Source of the DNA: Arcuatula senhousia
Taxonomy: Eukaryota > Mollusca > Bivalvia > Mytilida > Mytilidae
Reading direction: 5' to 3'
Assembly: GCA_963971305.1 (NCBI GenBank)
Contig: OZ020305.1
Location: 3,443,001 to 3,507,000 of the forward strand
DNA length: 64,000 bases
Shown: in pieces, positions 24,246-35,100 of the stretch
How positions within the stretch are numbered: the first letter of the stretch is position 1
How the letters are laid out: each line of letters opens with the position of its first letter
Notes under the pieces: model-generated
Told to the model about the DNA's origin: nothing
Databases searched by the model: none
What the model saw: the letters and a program-made list of their open reading frames with translations, nothing else
Translations under genes and position numbers: made by a program

Positions 24246-24289
24246 ACGCCTGACGCGCGTTTCGTCTATTCAAGACTCATCAGAGGCGC
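24246..24289 (-). ncRNA. Hammerhead ribozyme, type I (copy 3)
   Basis: Identical to the two downstream copies: CTGATGA, GTC/GAC stem II, GAAA, GTC cleavage site and the GCGCCT/AGGCGT stem I are all intact. Confidence 0.85.
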
Positions 24290-24601
24290 TCTACCAAAAA
24301 TATTGAAAATACCAAACATTATATGAATATGAAGAGCATAGAACAATAAAACAAAACAAAAAACAAGGGAACCAAATTATTACTAAGATAATCAACCTAT
24401 GTCTGGAGTAGGAAGAACCAAAGAGTTTAGACAATTTTGAAATTTAGACGGATAATTTAAAGCTTTGATGTTTTCTCCAACCCAAAAGTGTTGGTGCCGG
24501 AGCCGGCTAACCTCGGGGAATTAAAACTCCACCAGCAGTGCTAACCTTCATGTGTGTTCGAAATACAAATGACAACAAAGTTCCAGACAATAAATTTTGC
24601 T

Positions 24602-24640
24602 ACGCCTGACGCGCGTTTCGTCTATTCAATACTCATCAGA
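24602..24640 (-). ncRNA. Truncated, mutated hammerhead (copy 4)
   Basis: The core CTGATGA and GAAA remain, but stem II reads GTA..GAC (one pair broken). The sequence leaves the repeat just before CTCTGATGA, so the 5' strand of stem I is mostly lost. Probably inactive. It marks the 5' edge of the array. Confidence 0.7.
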
Positions 24641-25604
24641 GATTCCTTTACCCTTCAAACTACACATTTTTTAGCATTAAAGTTAATCAACCATTGCTGA
24701 GACCATGCTAAAAAGCAGTTGAGATCTTTTTGAATATCTTTACATTCTTCTAAGTTTCTAGCAGGTCCATATAGTTTTGTATCGTCAGCAAACATTTTAG
24801 CAGTAATTTTGGCCAGTGATGGCTAGTCGTTTACGTATAAGAATAGCAGAGGTCCATGTATAGAGCCATGAGGGACTCCACTTGATACATTTGTCCAATC
24901 GGAATGACCATTTCTGAGCAAGACTCTCTGTTTTCTGTTAGTGAGAAAGTTCCTTAACCATACTAAGATGGGACCTCTTACACCATAATGCTCAAAATTG
25001 TATAATAAACGTTCATGAGGAACAGTGTCAAAGGCCTTAGCAAAGTCTAAATAAATAATATCTTCTGGAATATTACCATCAAAGGATAATGTCCAATCAT
25101 TTAAACATTCTAAAAGTTGACTTACACATGAGCATTTCTGTTGGAAACCATGTTGATCACATGAGATTATATCATTGGTGTTAATAAATTTCAGTAGTTG
25201 ATCTTGTATTTATATATATGAGACGTTCGAGAAGTTTGGCTATCTGACTGGTTAAGGTTACTGGTCTTTAATTTTGACAGAGTCTACGTGATCCAGACTT
25301 AAATATAGGTGTAATTTTGCCTAACACCCAGTCTTCAGGAATTTATCAGTTTGTATTGAATGGTTGAAAATTATTTCAAGTGGTATCGCAAAGTTAGGTG
25401 TCTTGCGTAAGACATTGACATGGATGTTATCTGGGCCACTAGACTTGAAAGGCTGTAGATTTGACATCTTCTTACGGATTTCCTCGGAACTAATAGGTCT
25501 CGTGTAAAATGAGCTTTGGGTTCTTGGTGTCTTAATTGGAATACTATGGTGAAGTGGAGGTGCCACAGTAAGGACTGAACTGAAAAATCATTTAAAGCTT
25601 CGGC
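24641..25604 (-). pseudogene. LINE reverse transcriptase, N-terminal and catalytic part (degenerate)
   Basis: Minus-strand translation shows LQPFKSSGPDNIHVNVL, then PEDWVLGKITPIFK, DFAKAFDTVPHERLLYNFEH, SSGVPHGSIHGPLLFLY and KMFADDTKLYGP: the fingers and palm of a jockey/CR1-like reverse transcriptase, including the Ala-Asp-Asp catalytic pair. It is broken by single-base frameshifts near 25,340 (before the PEDW motif) and 25,580 (after ALNDF), and by an in-frame TAG after LYVND. Its C-terminus is the fragment at 21,468-21,975. The 5' side is cut by the element starting at 25,605. Confidence 0.85.
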
Positions 25605-25739
25605 TTGAATTCAAAATTTATAAGATTTTTAATTTCCCATGGTAAAAATGAAAACACCATGGGAATGTGTCATTTTCCCATGGGATTTAATCAAAATCCA
25701 ATGGGAATAATTTTCACGAGATATTACCGACTATGGTTT

Positions 25740-26420
25740 ACCGTTGACAAACTGGAGACAGTCTTAAAACTAGATAATGTGTCTATGAGCCACAGGATGG
25801 CCCTCCCGTTCTTGAAATATCTTTGACCCTCAATGTGTATTACCTGGGATATGGACCTTTACCGAGAAATTGATCAAAAGTGTTCATGTGTAAAATATAG
25901 GTCGCTGTGACCTAATTTCTAGTGGGTGGTGTCACCTTACCTAAGACACATCTAGTAGTGAAATATCATTGACCCCCAACATCTAGTATCCAAGTTATGG
26001 ACCTTAACCAAAAACTTAACCGAAGTAATTCATGCGTAAAATATAGGTCACAGTGACCTAATTTCTAGTGGGTGGTGTCACCTTACCTAAGACACATCTA
26101 GTAGTGAAATATCATTGACCCCCAACATCTAGTATCCAAGTTATGGACCTTAACCAAGAACTTAACCGAAGTCATTCATGCATAAAATATAGGTCACAGT
26201 GACCTAATTTCTAGTGGGTGGTGTAGCCCTACCCAAGACCCATCTGGTGGTGAAATATCGTTGACCCCCAACATCTAGTATCCGAGAAATGGACCTTAAC
26301 CAAGAACTTAACCAAAGTGTTACGGACGGACGTACGGACGTACGGACGTACAGACGTACGGACGTACGGACGGACGGACAAGGGTAAAACTATATGTCCG
26401 ATCCACATACGTGGTCGGGC
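25740..26420 (+). repeat. 146-bp tandem repeats with GACGTACGGACGG tail
   Basis: Units starting at GACCTAATTTCTAGTGGGTG recur at about 25,910, 26,056 and 26,202, exactly 146 bp apart. A run of GGACGTAC/GGACGGAC tetramers follows, then CACATACGTGGTCGGGCCAT. Same family as 17,745-18,510; this copy is more regular. Confidence 0.85.
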
Positions 26421-26995
26421 CATAAAAAATAACGGTGTGTGATTTTTTGGCAAAAGGAGGATAATAGTAGAAAACAGGTAGAATGCAGACAAGGATTATA
26501 CTTCTGTTGACCATTTTCACCTATCGTCTTTTTCTTTGTTAAAAGCCGTGCACAGGATTTTTTTTTTTTTGGGGGGGGGTGTTGAGAGACTGTGTCCATT
26601 TTGCAAGTGTAACGATAGCCGGCAATACCCCGTGATAATGTGATAAAGCTTGTTAATGATTGTGTACCAGTCTACAATTACACTAGGCATACTATATACA
26701 TATTTTTGTCAGGTCTTATCAATTGCAGTATAACACATGCATGATTTTAAAACATTCCATAACAATTGTTATTTGGTGAAAGACATTATAACAACACAAT
26801 AAATATTTTTTTATAACATATATAGCTTCTACAACGGGATCGAGTTGATTAAGGAATTTTTAACATCAAGGGAAATAAATTTGATATTTTAATGGCGAGG
26901 CAAGAGGTGCAAAATATTTTCCACAACTGGTTGAGAGGTTGATAAATCGGATGAAAATTAGAGAAACCAACTTATACATGTACAATGACGTTTTA
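26421..26995. other. Interior of the CCATGG element, no gene
   Basis: AT-rich, with a T-run then a G-run near 26,560-26,579. No supported ORF. Confidence 0.5.
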
Positions 26996-27255
26996 TTTGT
27001 CCCATGGTCATGGAAATTTTAATCTCCCATGAGTATTTATTTCTCCTATGAGATTTTATCAACCTCCCATGGGATTTAATATGCTCTCATGGGATTTAAT
27101 TTTCCCAATGGTAATTACAATTTTTCATGGGATTTAAATAACCATGAAAAAAATTATTCCTATGGGATTTTTAGAATTACCATGGGATTTTCATTAAATC
27201 CTATGGGAAAATGACACATTTCCATGGGAAATTAAAAATCATATTGAATTCAAAC

Positions 27256-27425
27256 TATCAAAAAAGTACTTAAGTCAACTTTATATTATCATTGAATTTG
27301 ACAAATATATTGAATATATGTATTATCTTCATTGTATTTATGGTGTCCTTGGGTATTCTGGGGTATTCTTGGGTAAATACGTGGACCCCTAAAAATCTTT
27401 AGACTCTATTTGCCTATATAAAGTG
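27256..27425 (+). repeat. Inverted partner of the 21,195-21,430 repeat
   Basis: AAGTACTTAAGTCAACTTTA, CATTGAATTTGACAAATATA and GGGTATTCTGGGGTATTCTT occur in the reverse order and orientation of 21,195-21,430. The 5.8 kb between is therefore bracketed by inverted copies of one repeat. Confidence 0.7.
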
Positions 27426-27645
27426 TTAGTAAAAACTGAGACAATACTCGATAAGAGTGTTCCTTGTACGTTGGAGGCCCAATATGGATAGTCTATTGCT
27501 TTGGTCACATGCAGCCCATGGTGGACTTACAAAGCTTTTTGACACATGCATCCTGTGGTGGTCTTTAAAATGCATATTTGACACATTCATATATGGCACA
27601 GGATACGGTTACGGCAAATTTGGGCAAAACCGTAACAATAAGAAA

Positions 27646-28456
27646 TTCTTATTGTTACGGCAAAGACGAAAATCGGGAACGGATGACGGGATGGAGACCG
27701 AATCATTTACGACCGTAACAATAAGAAATTTCTTATTCTTACGGCACTTATTATTACGGCAAATAGATGTATCCATATAACGACGATATGAAATAAAGAG
27801 TTTATTAATTTATACAATCCAAGCAGGCAAAAAAATCTAATAATCTAAATTTAACTCAAAGTTATTCTGATAACTTATTGCACATGCAACATAACCAATA
27901 AGTGGATTTCGGGTTTTGTATTTCTGGTGAAACCATTCAAGGCATCCATCACAGACGATAACAAGTTGTACGTCTACATCTATCTTGAGTTTTAAAGCAT
28001 GGTCTATGATTTAATTTTTTTCCCAAAACCAAAAAAATTGATCTGGTCCGTCCATTGTTTACAATTTAAAAGTATTAGATGATTTTTTAGAACATAGGAG
28101 TGTATACAGAAGAGATCGAGTTCTCTTTAACCGGGGCACTCACTACGGCAAACAATTTTATTCAACAAAGAGAAGAGCCCGGAGAATGTTTTCTAATACC
28201 AACTACCGATGAGCTGAATTTATTCTTTTATTCTTTTATTGTCACTTAATTCAATTATTAGTAATAATAGCGAAAGAAGTTAACTATAAAATATTTATAA
28301 TTGTCTATGGTAAATATCATTATGCCAATTTTATCGTCCATGCCGTAAGAATAAGTGCCGTAATAATAAGAATATCCTTATTGTTACGGTCATAAATGAT
28401 TCGGTGTCCGTCCCGTCATCCGTTCCCGATATTCGTCTTTGCCGTAACAATAAGAA
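27646..28456. mobile_element. Fold-back element with CCGTAACAATAAGAA palindromes
   Basis: The left arm (27,646-27,760) and right arm (28,342-28,456) are about 115-bp inverted repeats with only scattered mismatches, around a 580-bp centre. Each arm contains palindromes built on CCGTAACAATAAGAA. At the outer left edge (27,630-27,660) is a perfect 31-bp palindrome with one central base. The centre has no supported ORF. The right arm ends 16 bp before the terminal-repeat-like block at 28,473. Confidence 0.8.
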
Positions 28457-28472
28457 TTATATCCAGAAAAAA

Positions 28473-28840
28473 AAGGTTGGTATTGTATTTAGGGTTTTTG
28501 GCCCCTACGATTTTAGAAAAAAGGGCCAAAGGGGACTAAAACGGGTGTATCGACAAAACTATTGTAGAATGTTTATTATTCATTCAATTTTGAAAATTCT
28601 TCTTTTGTTAAATTGCTAATTGAATTCTGTCACCTAGATGTGTCAATGGTTTTGGTAGTTGTATTGCTATAGGGGGGCAAAGATGGGCCACGACCTTAAA
28701 CTCAACTTTTTAATTTTGGTCTGATTTTCAAAATCTTTTTTTCATTGGAATTCTTGTGCAAATCCCTGCCTGTATTTTTCAGTCAGATTTGCAATATCTC
28801 TTACAGTTTTAGAGAAATTAGGGATCAGAGAGCCAAACAT
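28473..28840 (+). repeat. Left long inverted repeat flanking the Mutator-like gene
   Basis: Begins AAGGTTGGTATTGTATTTAG and contains GGACTAAAACGGGTGTATCG, GTAGAATGTTTATTATTCAT, GATTTTCAAAATC, AATCCCTGCCTG and AGAAATTAGGG. Every motif recurs in reverse order and orientation at 37,595-37,972, on the other side of the gene at 29,102-37,260. Long inverted termini of hundreds of base pairs are a Mutator-like hallmark. Another copy in direct orientation is at about 61,829-62,075, so the block also exists alone. Confidence 0.75.
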
Positions 28841-29101
28841 ATCAATTAATGAAAAAACAAGACTTTTTCAATTTGATGCTGATATGTAGATATATATAAA
28901 TTTGTTACTACAATCATGTTAATGTTCGTATACAGTAACTTACATGACTTACTACAATAAACTCTGATTTAGAAAGTTATAAATAAATTTACAATCTAAT
29001 CAATTATAATCCAAATAACAATTGACATTGATTATAATTTAGCAAATATCCTAAGTCTGTCATTCCATAATGATTATTTCAACATACATTACTGGTAATA
29101 G

Positions 29102-32100
29102 CTATTCTTCATTACCAAGAAAGTTCACAACCTTTTGAACAACTTTTCGATTGTTACTTATTCTTGGCTTTCCATTTTCTGTTCTTTCAGAGAATAAGTA
29201 ATATACTCCATCAAAGCCATCCCTCTGATAGGCTGTTTTCAAATGGGTAAAGGACAAAGAAGAACATTCAAGTTTTTTAAAAATTTGTCTAGAAATAACT
29301 TTTGCTCTGAATAAATGTTCTAGGGAATCTTCATTAGGTACAACACCATGGCTTGTTACTTGCTGAGTTGAAAAAAAATGAACAGATTTAAGATCATCCA
29401 CTTTTCCAGAGTTCTTTACCAGAGACTGTAGAACTCTACAATCTTCTAAGGCATCATGAGCAGAATAGGATTCCTCCAGTAATTTGTGAGCCAAATATTC
29501 CTGTTTGTGGTTTTCAAATGTTGGGTGTAATTTTCTAAAGAAGGGGAGAGTGTCACAAAATCCAATTACATATCTGCAAAAATGGTTCCAAAGGTTATAA
29601 GATTTCAACTGATTAAAAAGGATGATACTGTCAAACAGCTTGTTGTTATGAGCAGCAAGAACAATGAGTTTACCATTTACAGAAAGAGCAATAAGAAATT
29701 GAAGAAAATCCAGCAGTACTTGTTGAGGATGCTTGTGGGTTACAGGTTTATTATGGTGGAAAAGCTCATTTGTCAGTTCATTAAAACGTATTCCTGTAAC
29801 TCTGGATGCATCTTCTGAAATTATCTGGCTAGGTGTTGCATAGTTGTTGAATACGTCCTCCTCATGTATTGCAGCTATCTGTGTTATTGAACTATGCCTA
29901 CCTACAAATGTAAAAAAAAACATGTAATACAGTGTTTTTGCATTTCAATAAAAGTTCAAAATTTAAGTAGATGCTTAAAAGAAATACTAATTCTACTATC
30001 GAAAGACCTGAAATCAAAGTCTGAACCTCAATTGCACGGCCAATAACCACAAAGCATCTAAGAAGAGCTTTTGGTGATTTTTTTTTTTTACTGTCAATAT
30101 GTACTCATTACCTTATTTTACACTTGTGTCTTATAACCCTGTTAGGGGATCCTAAGATTGTACTGGAAAAGGTTATGGAGTTTGTCACATTAAAACCTTG
30201 TTCCACAACCGGCCACCATTTCCTTTGAAAAGCCTTTAACAGGTAAGGACAATGCAACTTTCAATTAGTTCAGTATGTTTTTGCATTATTTTGCATTTTT
30301 AGTGGTTCTATGAGATTGATCATTCCTGTTTGGAAATTTGGTTATTATCTTTATTTAAAATGCCATAAAATCATCTCTAAAGGGAAGGTGCATATCTTCA
30401 ATGTGCATGAGTTCGAAAGATCCAGTATAAGGTTATGGAGTACTCAATTAATATAACAGGTACCAATTATTTTTGCAAGAGTTACAGTAACTTGACTCAA
30501 AGATTTAGATGCCAGTAAAAATGCTGAAAGGCATCTGATATCTCTTCATTGTCTCAAATTCAAAAGGTACCCTGAAAATGTAGTGAAAAATGTCGGCTTG
30601 TTAAACAGGAAGTAGATAATCGACAGACCTGAAAATGTATCCCAACATATGGGACCCCTACCTGAAGCTACATACAAAATATTTGAAAAGCCTACGATTA
30701 ATAATAGTTGAGATATCTGTAATGCAAATTGTGATCACAGACTGACTGACCGACCAGTCCAAAACATTATACCCTTAGCAACTTTGTTGCGTGGGGTATG
30801 ATAAGTGTATGAAACATAACCTACATAAACAAGCAGCAATGTAAAAGATTCATAACAGAGGAAGGCCAATATAAATATCAAGAAATTAAATTCATACCTA
30901 GCCCTGTAGTCTCTAAATCATAGTAAACTAGAACATTTTCTGTACAGTTGTCTGCTGATGGTCCAGGAATTTCTGTCAAGTCAGGTTCTTGTGTTTCAGC
31001 TGAAAAAAAAGAATAAATCTTGAAACAGATATATGACTGGTGCACTAATAACAATAATAGAATGTCAAAAAATTCAGATTTAATCATTATGAAAGACAAA
31101 GGGCAATAACTCTTACAACCATATTCAATACCTAAATATTTTGTGAAAAAAACATAAACAGATTTTTTTTTTTGTGAAAGCAATCCCCAATCCATTTAAG
31201 TATTTGATGTGACATGTATTTTTTTTTCTTTTTACACACAACATAAGTGATGAGTAGTTGCTGATAAAACCATAATACCTCCCTCTTCTCTGAAAATGAG
31301 GTGCATGTAATATAAACATCATGTAAAAACATCATACCGATTACGTTGGAGCAGTACGTGTCCCCCTCTCTGATTTCTGCACTTCTAGTCTCGGATGATC
31401 TTTGGCTCTTCAGTTTTTGACGTTGTAACTGTTAAAAATATATATGTATATACATGTAGGAAAGACTTGCATGTTGAAACTTTCCAATTTGAAGCAGACA
31501 AGTACTTTGCTTTGTACAGAAAAGATTTTGTGTATCATTCAAACTTGTCTTTTTTTTTAATTCTAAGTACTGAGTACATGTACAATAGTTTTTTTTTCTA
31601 TTTTGAGTGATTTATAATCTCTAGGTCCAACATTGAATTTCATTCATGAGGATTAATTTTTCAAAATTACAATTTGATGCTTTGAAATGTCTGATAAAAA
31701 AAAAATTTCGAAAAAGAAAAATATCTATATAACTCAAACCTTGAATTCTTTTGTTTTTGATACAATCCTTTTCCTTTTAACATCTTTATCTCTGATAAGA
31801 GCTGCAGCTGTGGTTGCATTCCCAGGACTAAGCCCTAGTTCTTTATGGACCTGAAAAATAATTTTCATATCATATAGCATATAATTATATGTTACCAAAG
31901 TATTCTGTATGTTATTATAAAATATTATGCAGAAACTAAATGCATCATTTATACATTGGTTGTATTGACAAAAATGATATAGTCATTGTTAATGTAGATG
32001 TGCTAATATACATACATGTATTAATAGGGTATATTGTACATGTAATTTGGCTTGAGTTTTGGTTCCTGGCAGAATGCAAAGCCAGTTCACATGTTTTTGC

Positions 32101-35100
32101 TTTAAATTCATTCATGATCTCTTAATAAGTTTTATTAAATCATTCATACATAACATGGATATGTACAAACATCCTGTTTATTTGCTGTGGTTATTTTTGT
32201 ACAATATTCAAATCTTTAGTTATTTCTTTTCTTTCTGTAACACATTGCATAAAGATTAAATACATTTTTTTTTTACCTCCGCAACATATTGATAGCCTTC
32301 ATTTTTCTGGCATACAGCAGCTGACAATCTGTGAGCCAAACTACTACTTTCACTGTAATGTTTGTCCTTTGGGGCTTTTGATCGGAGAGTATTGTTGAAA
32401 CTTTCATTCACATTGCTAGAGTCAAGTTTACTTAATTTGTGTGCATCAAGGTTGGTAAAGACTTTCAAAAGCTCTTTCTTCAGATTTTCATTCTTTAGGT
32501 CAGAACCCCATGGCAAATTTTTGTGCTTAGCTTTCGGGTTGGCCTTTAGGTGACACCAATCTCCACAGTCCATATGGTTTCCAAATTGGTGAAGAACAAC
32601 TGATTTAAGGCTTTTCTTTATGTTTTCTTCATTCCCTTTGTTTTGAGCCAGCATGAATGAGAAGCTTTTAATTAGGGCATTTATAGTTTTGACAGATAGT
32701 TCTTTGTATTGGCCTTTCAATTTATACAGTTTGTTAGATACATTCTTTTTCACATGGTTAGTGTCACTAACTTTCTCCAGCGAAGAACTAACTTCACACC
32801 TTGCCCTGTTGAAGCCAGTGCAGTCGTCATCTCCTATTAGGGTCACAATGGGATTTTCTTTATTCTTTGCATCTTTCAGGATTTCAACTATCATGTCAGG
32901 CTCCATTGATTTTGCCGATCCACTCCAGTTTTTCCTACAGATATGTTTTCCTGGCATCTTCTTCTTTACTTTAGCTATGTCGCATGTTCTACACTTTTTA
33001 AATCTAGCGCTGTAACCGATTATTTTTCCAGTCTTCTTTCCAATTAAAGATGCTGTGCCTACAAAACAAGAAAAGTGCATTTTATAACTAACTAATATTT
33101 TACATTGTGATGTGTTGTAGGTTAACACCCTTTCCAAGTAAATGGACGTTACAAGGCAGGTTAAGAGATGAATATTCCATTACAGTGGAACAGCTATCTG
33201 CTAAGTCCATGTTTTGCTATGGGAAATCCCAAAAATTATTTTAATCAAATTTTGATAAATAAAAGGTGTACATCCACATTATCACACAGATTGTGTGAAG
33301 ATCTTATGAAAATCCATCAATGGAATTTAGGAAAAGTTGTGGATTAGAGATGCATGGTACCCTGAGGTGTATAAAACGATAGAAGGACAGAAGTCACCCA
33401 TATCACCATATATACCCTCCACTTTTCAAGCAGTGGGGAAAAAAACTAAGGGTAAACAGAAAAACAAGTGTTGACGTTTAAGGATGTTCGCTACTATTAT
33501 GGAAAATAAATAGGTTTCAAATTTCATTCCTTAAATAAAAAGATAAAAGGAAAAGGTATATAATAAGAAAACAAGAGGCTCCCAGGAGCCTAAATCGCTC
33601 ACCTGGTCTTGATGTCAACCCTATGAAAAACTTTGAAGAGCTTAATAAGCTGAGCATTTAAGCAAGCAAAAGCTTTTCTCTATCTGCAATAGTTTTCATT
33701 CTTTAGACCAAAAACACTATTTTTCGCCATTAAGGGGCTTTAACCCCTATAAGGGGTCATCTGACAACTTCGACGCTATGGAGACTTTTGTAGAGCTAAA
33801 TGAGATGAACAATTTAGCAAGCAACAACTTTTCTCTATCTGCTATAGTTTTCATTCTATAGGCTAAATACATCTTTTTTTGCCTTTAAGGGTCTGTAACC
33901 CCTATAAGGGGTCATCTTACAACTTCGACCCTAAGGAGACTTTTGTAGAGCTAAATGAGCTGAACATTTAAGCTAGCAACAGCTTTTCCCTATCTGCAAT
34001 AGTTTTCATTCTATAGGCAAAAAACACTATTTTTTGCCTTTTAGGGGCTGTAACCCCTAAAAGTCGTCATCTGACAACTTCGACCCTTATGAGACTTTTG
34101 TAGAGCTAAATGAGCTGAACATTTAAACAAGCAACAGCTTTTCTCTATCTACAATAGTTTTCATTCTATAGACCAAAAACACTATTTTTTGCCGGTAAGG
34201 GGCTGTAACCCCTATAAGGGGTCATCTGACAACTTCGACCCTATGAAGACTTTTGTAGAGCTAAATGAGCTGAACATTTAAACAAGCAACAGCTTTTCTC
34301 TATTTACAATAGTTTTCATTCTATAGGCCAAAAACATGCAAAAACGCTATTTTTCACCTTTAAGGGGCTGTAACTCCTATAAGGGATCATCTGACAACTT
34401 CGACCAAATGGAGACTTTTGTAGAACTTTTGATGCTGAAGCAGTAGCGTGGCATCAGATTTCATCTATCTCTTATACTTTTTGATTTACAAGCCAACAAC
34501 AGTAGTTTGACCCCCCTGGTCTATTTTTAGTAACGGTGGCCATGTTTTTCGACAGATCAAAAATAAAAACACAAGTTTGGTGCAGGACACCCTAAGGATC
34601 ATTCATACCAAGTTTCATTAAATTCTGTTCAGTAGTTTCAGAGGAGAAGATTTTTGAACAATTGTTAACGGACGACAGACGACGACGACAGACGACGACG
34701 ACGGACGCCAAGTGATGGTAAAAGCTCACATGGACCTTTGGTCCAGGTGAGCTAAAAAATTGATAGGTTTGTGACCTTGTTTTCAAGATAATTGACCTTA
34801 AAGTTTTGGCCGGAAAAGGTTTTCTCTGACTTTTTCATAGGTTTAGCACTAGCACTATTTAGCTGTTAAAACCCATGATAGAATAAATAGGATGATAAAA
34901 CTTTGTTTTAAGCCTCTTTAGACATATTAAAGACATTAATTGATTACAAGAAAATAGGGGGCTCGTGGACAAAAAAATCAACCCTATTTTGATGGTAAAA
35001 ACCAGAGGAATACGAAAAAAATGACAGAAATCTCAAAACAAGACTAGCCAGCATCCTTTAATATCAGACATGCAGAAACTTGTAATTACCAGACAAACTA

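Larger units (their letters stand above)
23486..24640 (-). repeat. 356-bp tandem array with hammerhead ribozymes (retrozyme-like)
   Basis: Three and a fraction copies of one unit begin at about 23,486, 23,847, 24,203 and 24,559. The last two spacings are exactly 356 bp. Copies are nearly identical. On the minus strand each full unit contains a complete type I hammerhead motif. The minus-strand 5' end of the array (24,640) falls inside the hammerhead of the partial copy, directly against LINE sequence. Multimeric arrays of about 350-bp units with one hammerhead each match the known non-autonomous retrozyme organisation in animals; mobility here is inferred. Confidence 0.85.
25605..27255. mobile_element. 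CCATGG-rich inverted-repeat element
   Basis: The left end (TTGAATTCAAAA, then GATTTTTAATTTCCCATGG and GTGTCATTTTCCCATGGG) reappears inverted at the right end, so the element has terminal inverted repeats of roughly 100 bp. Subterminal DNA is packed with TCCCATGGGATTT variants, each an 8-bp palindrome. The middle holds four 146-bp tandem units (25,740-26,420). It lies between decayed LINE sequence and a second repeat. No transposase ORF; non-autonomous. Confidence 0.7.
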
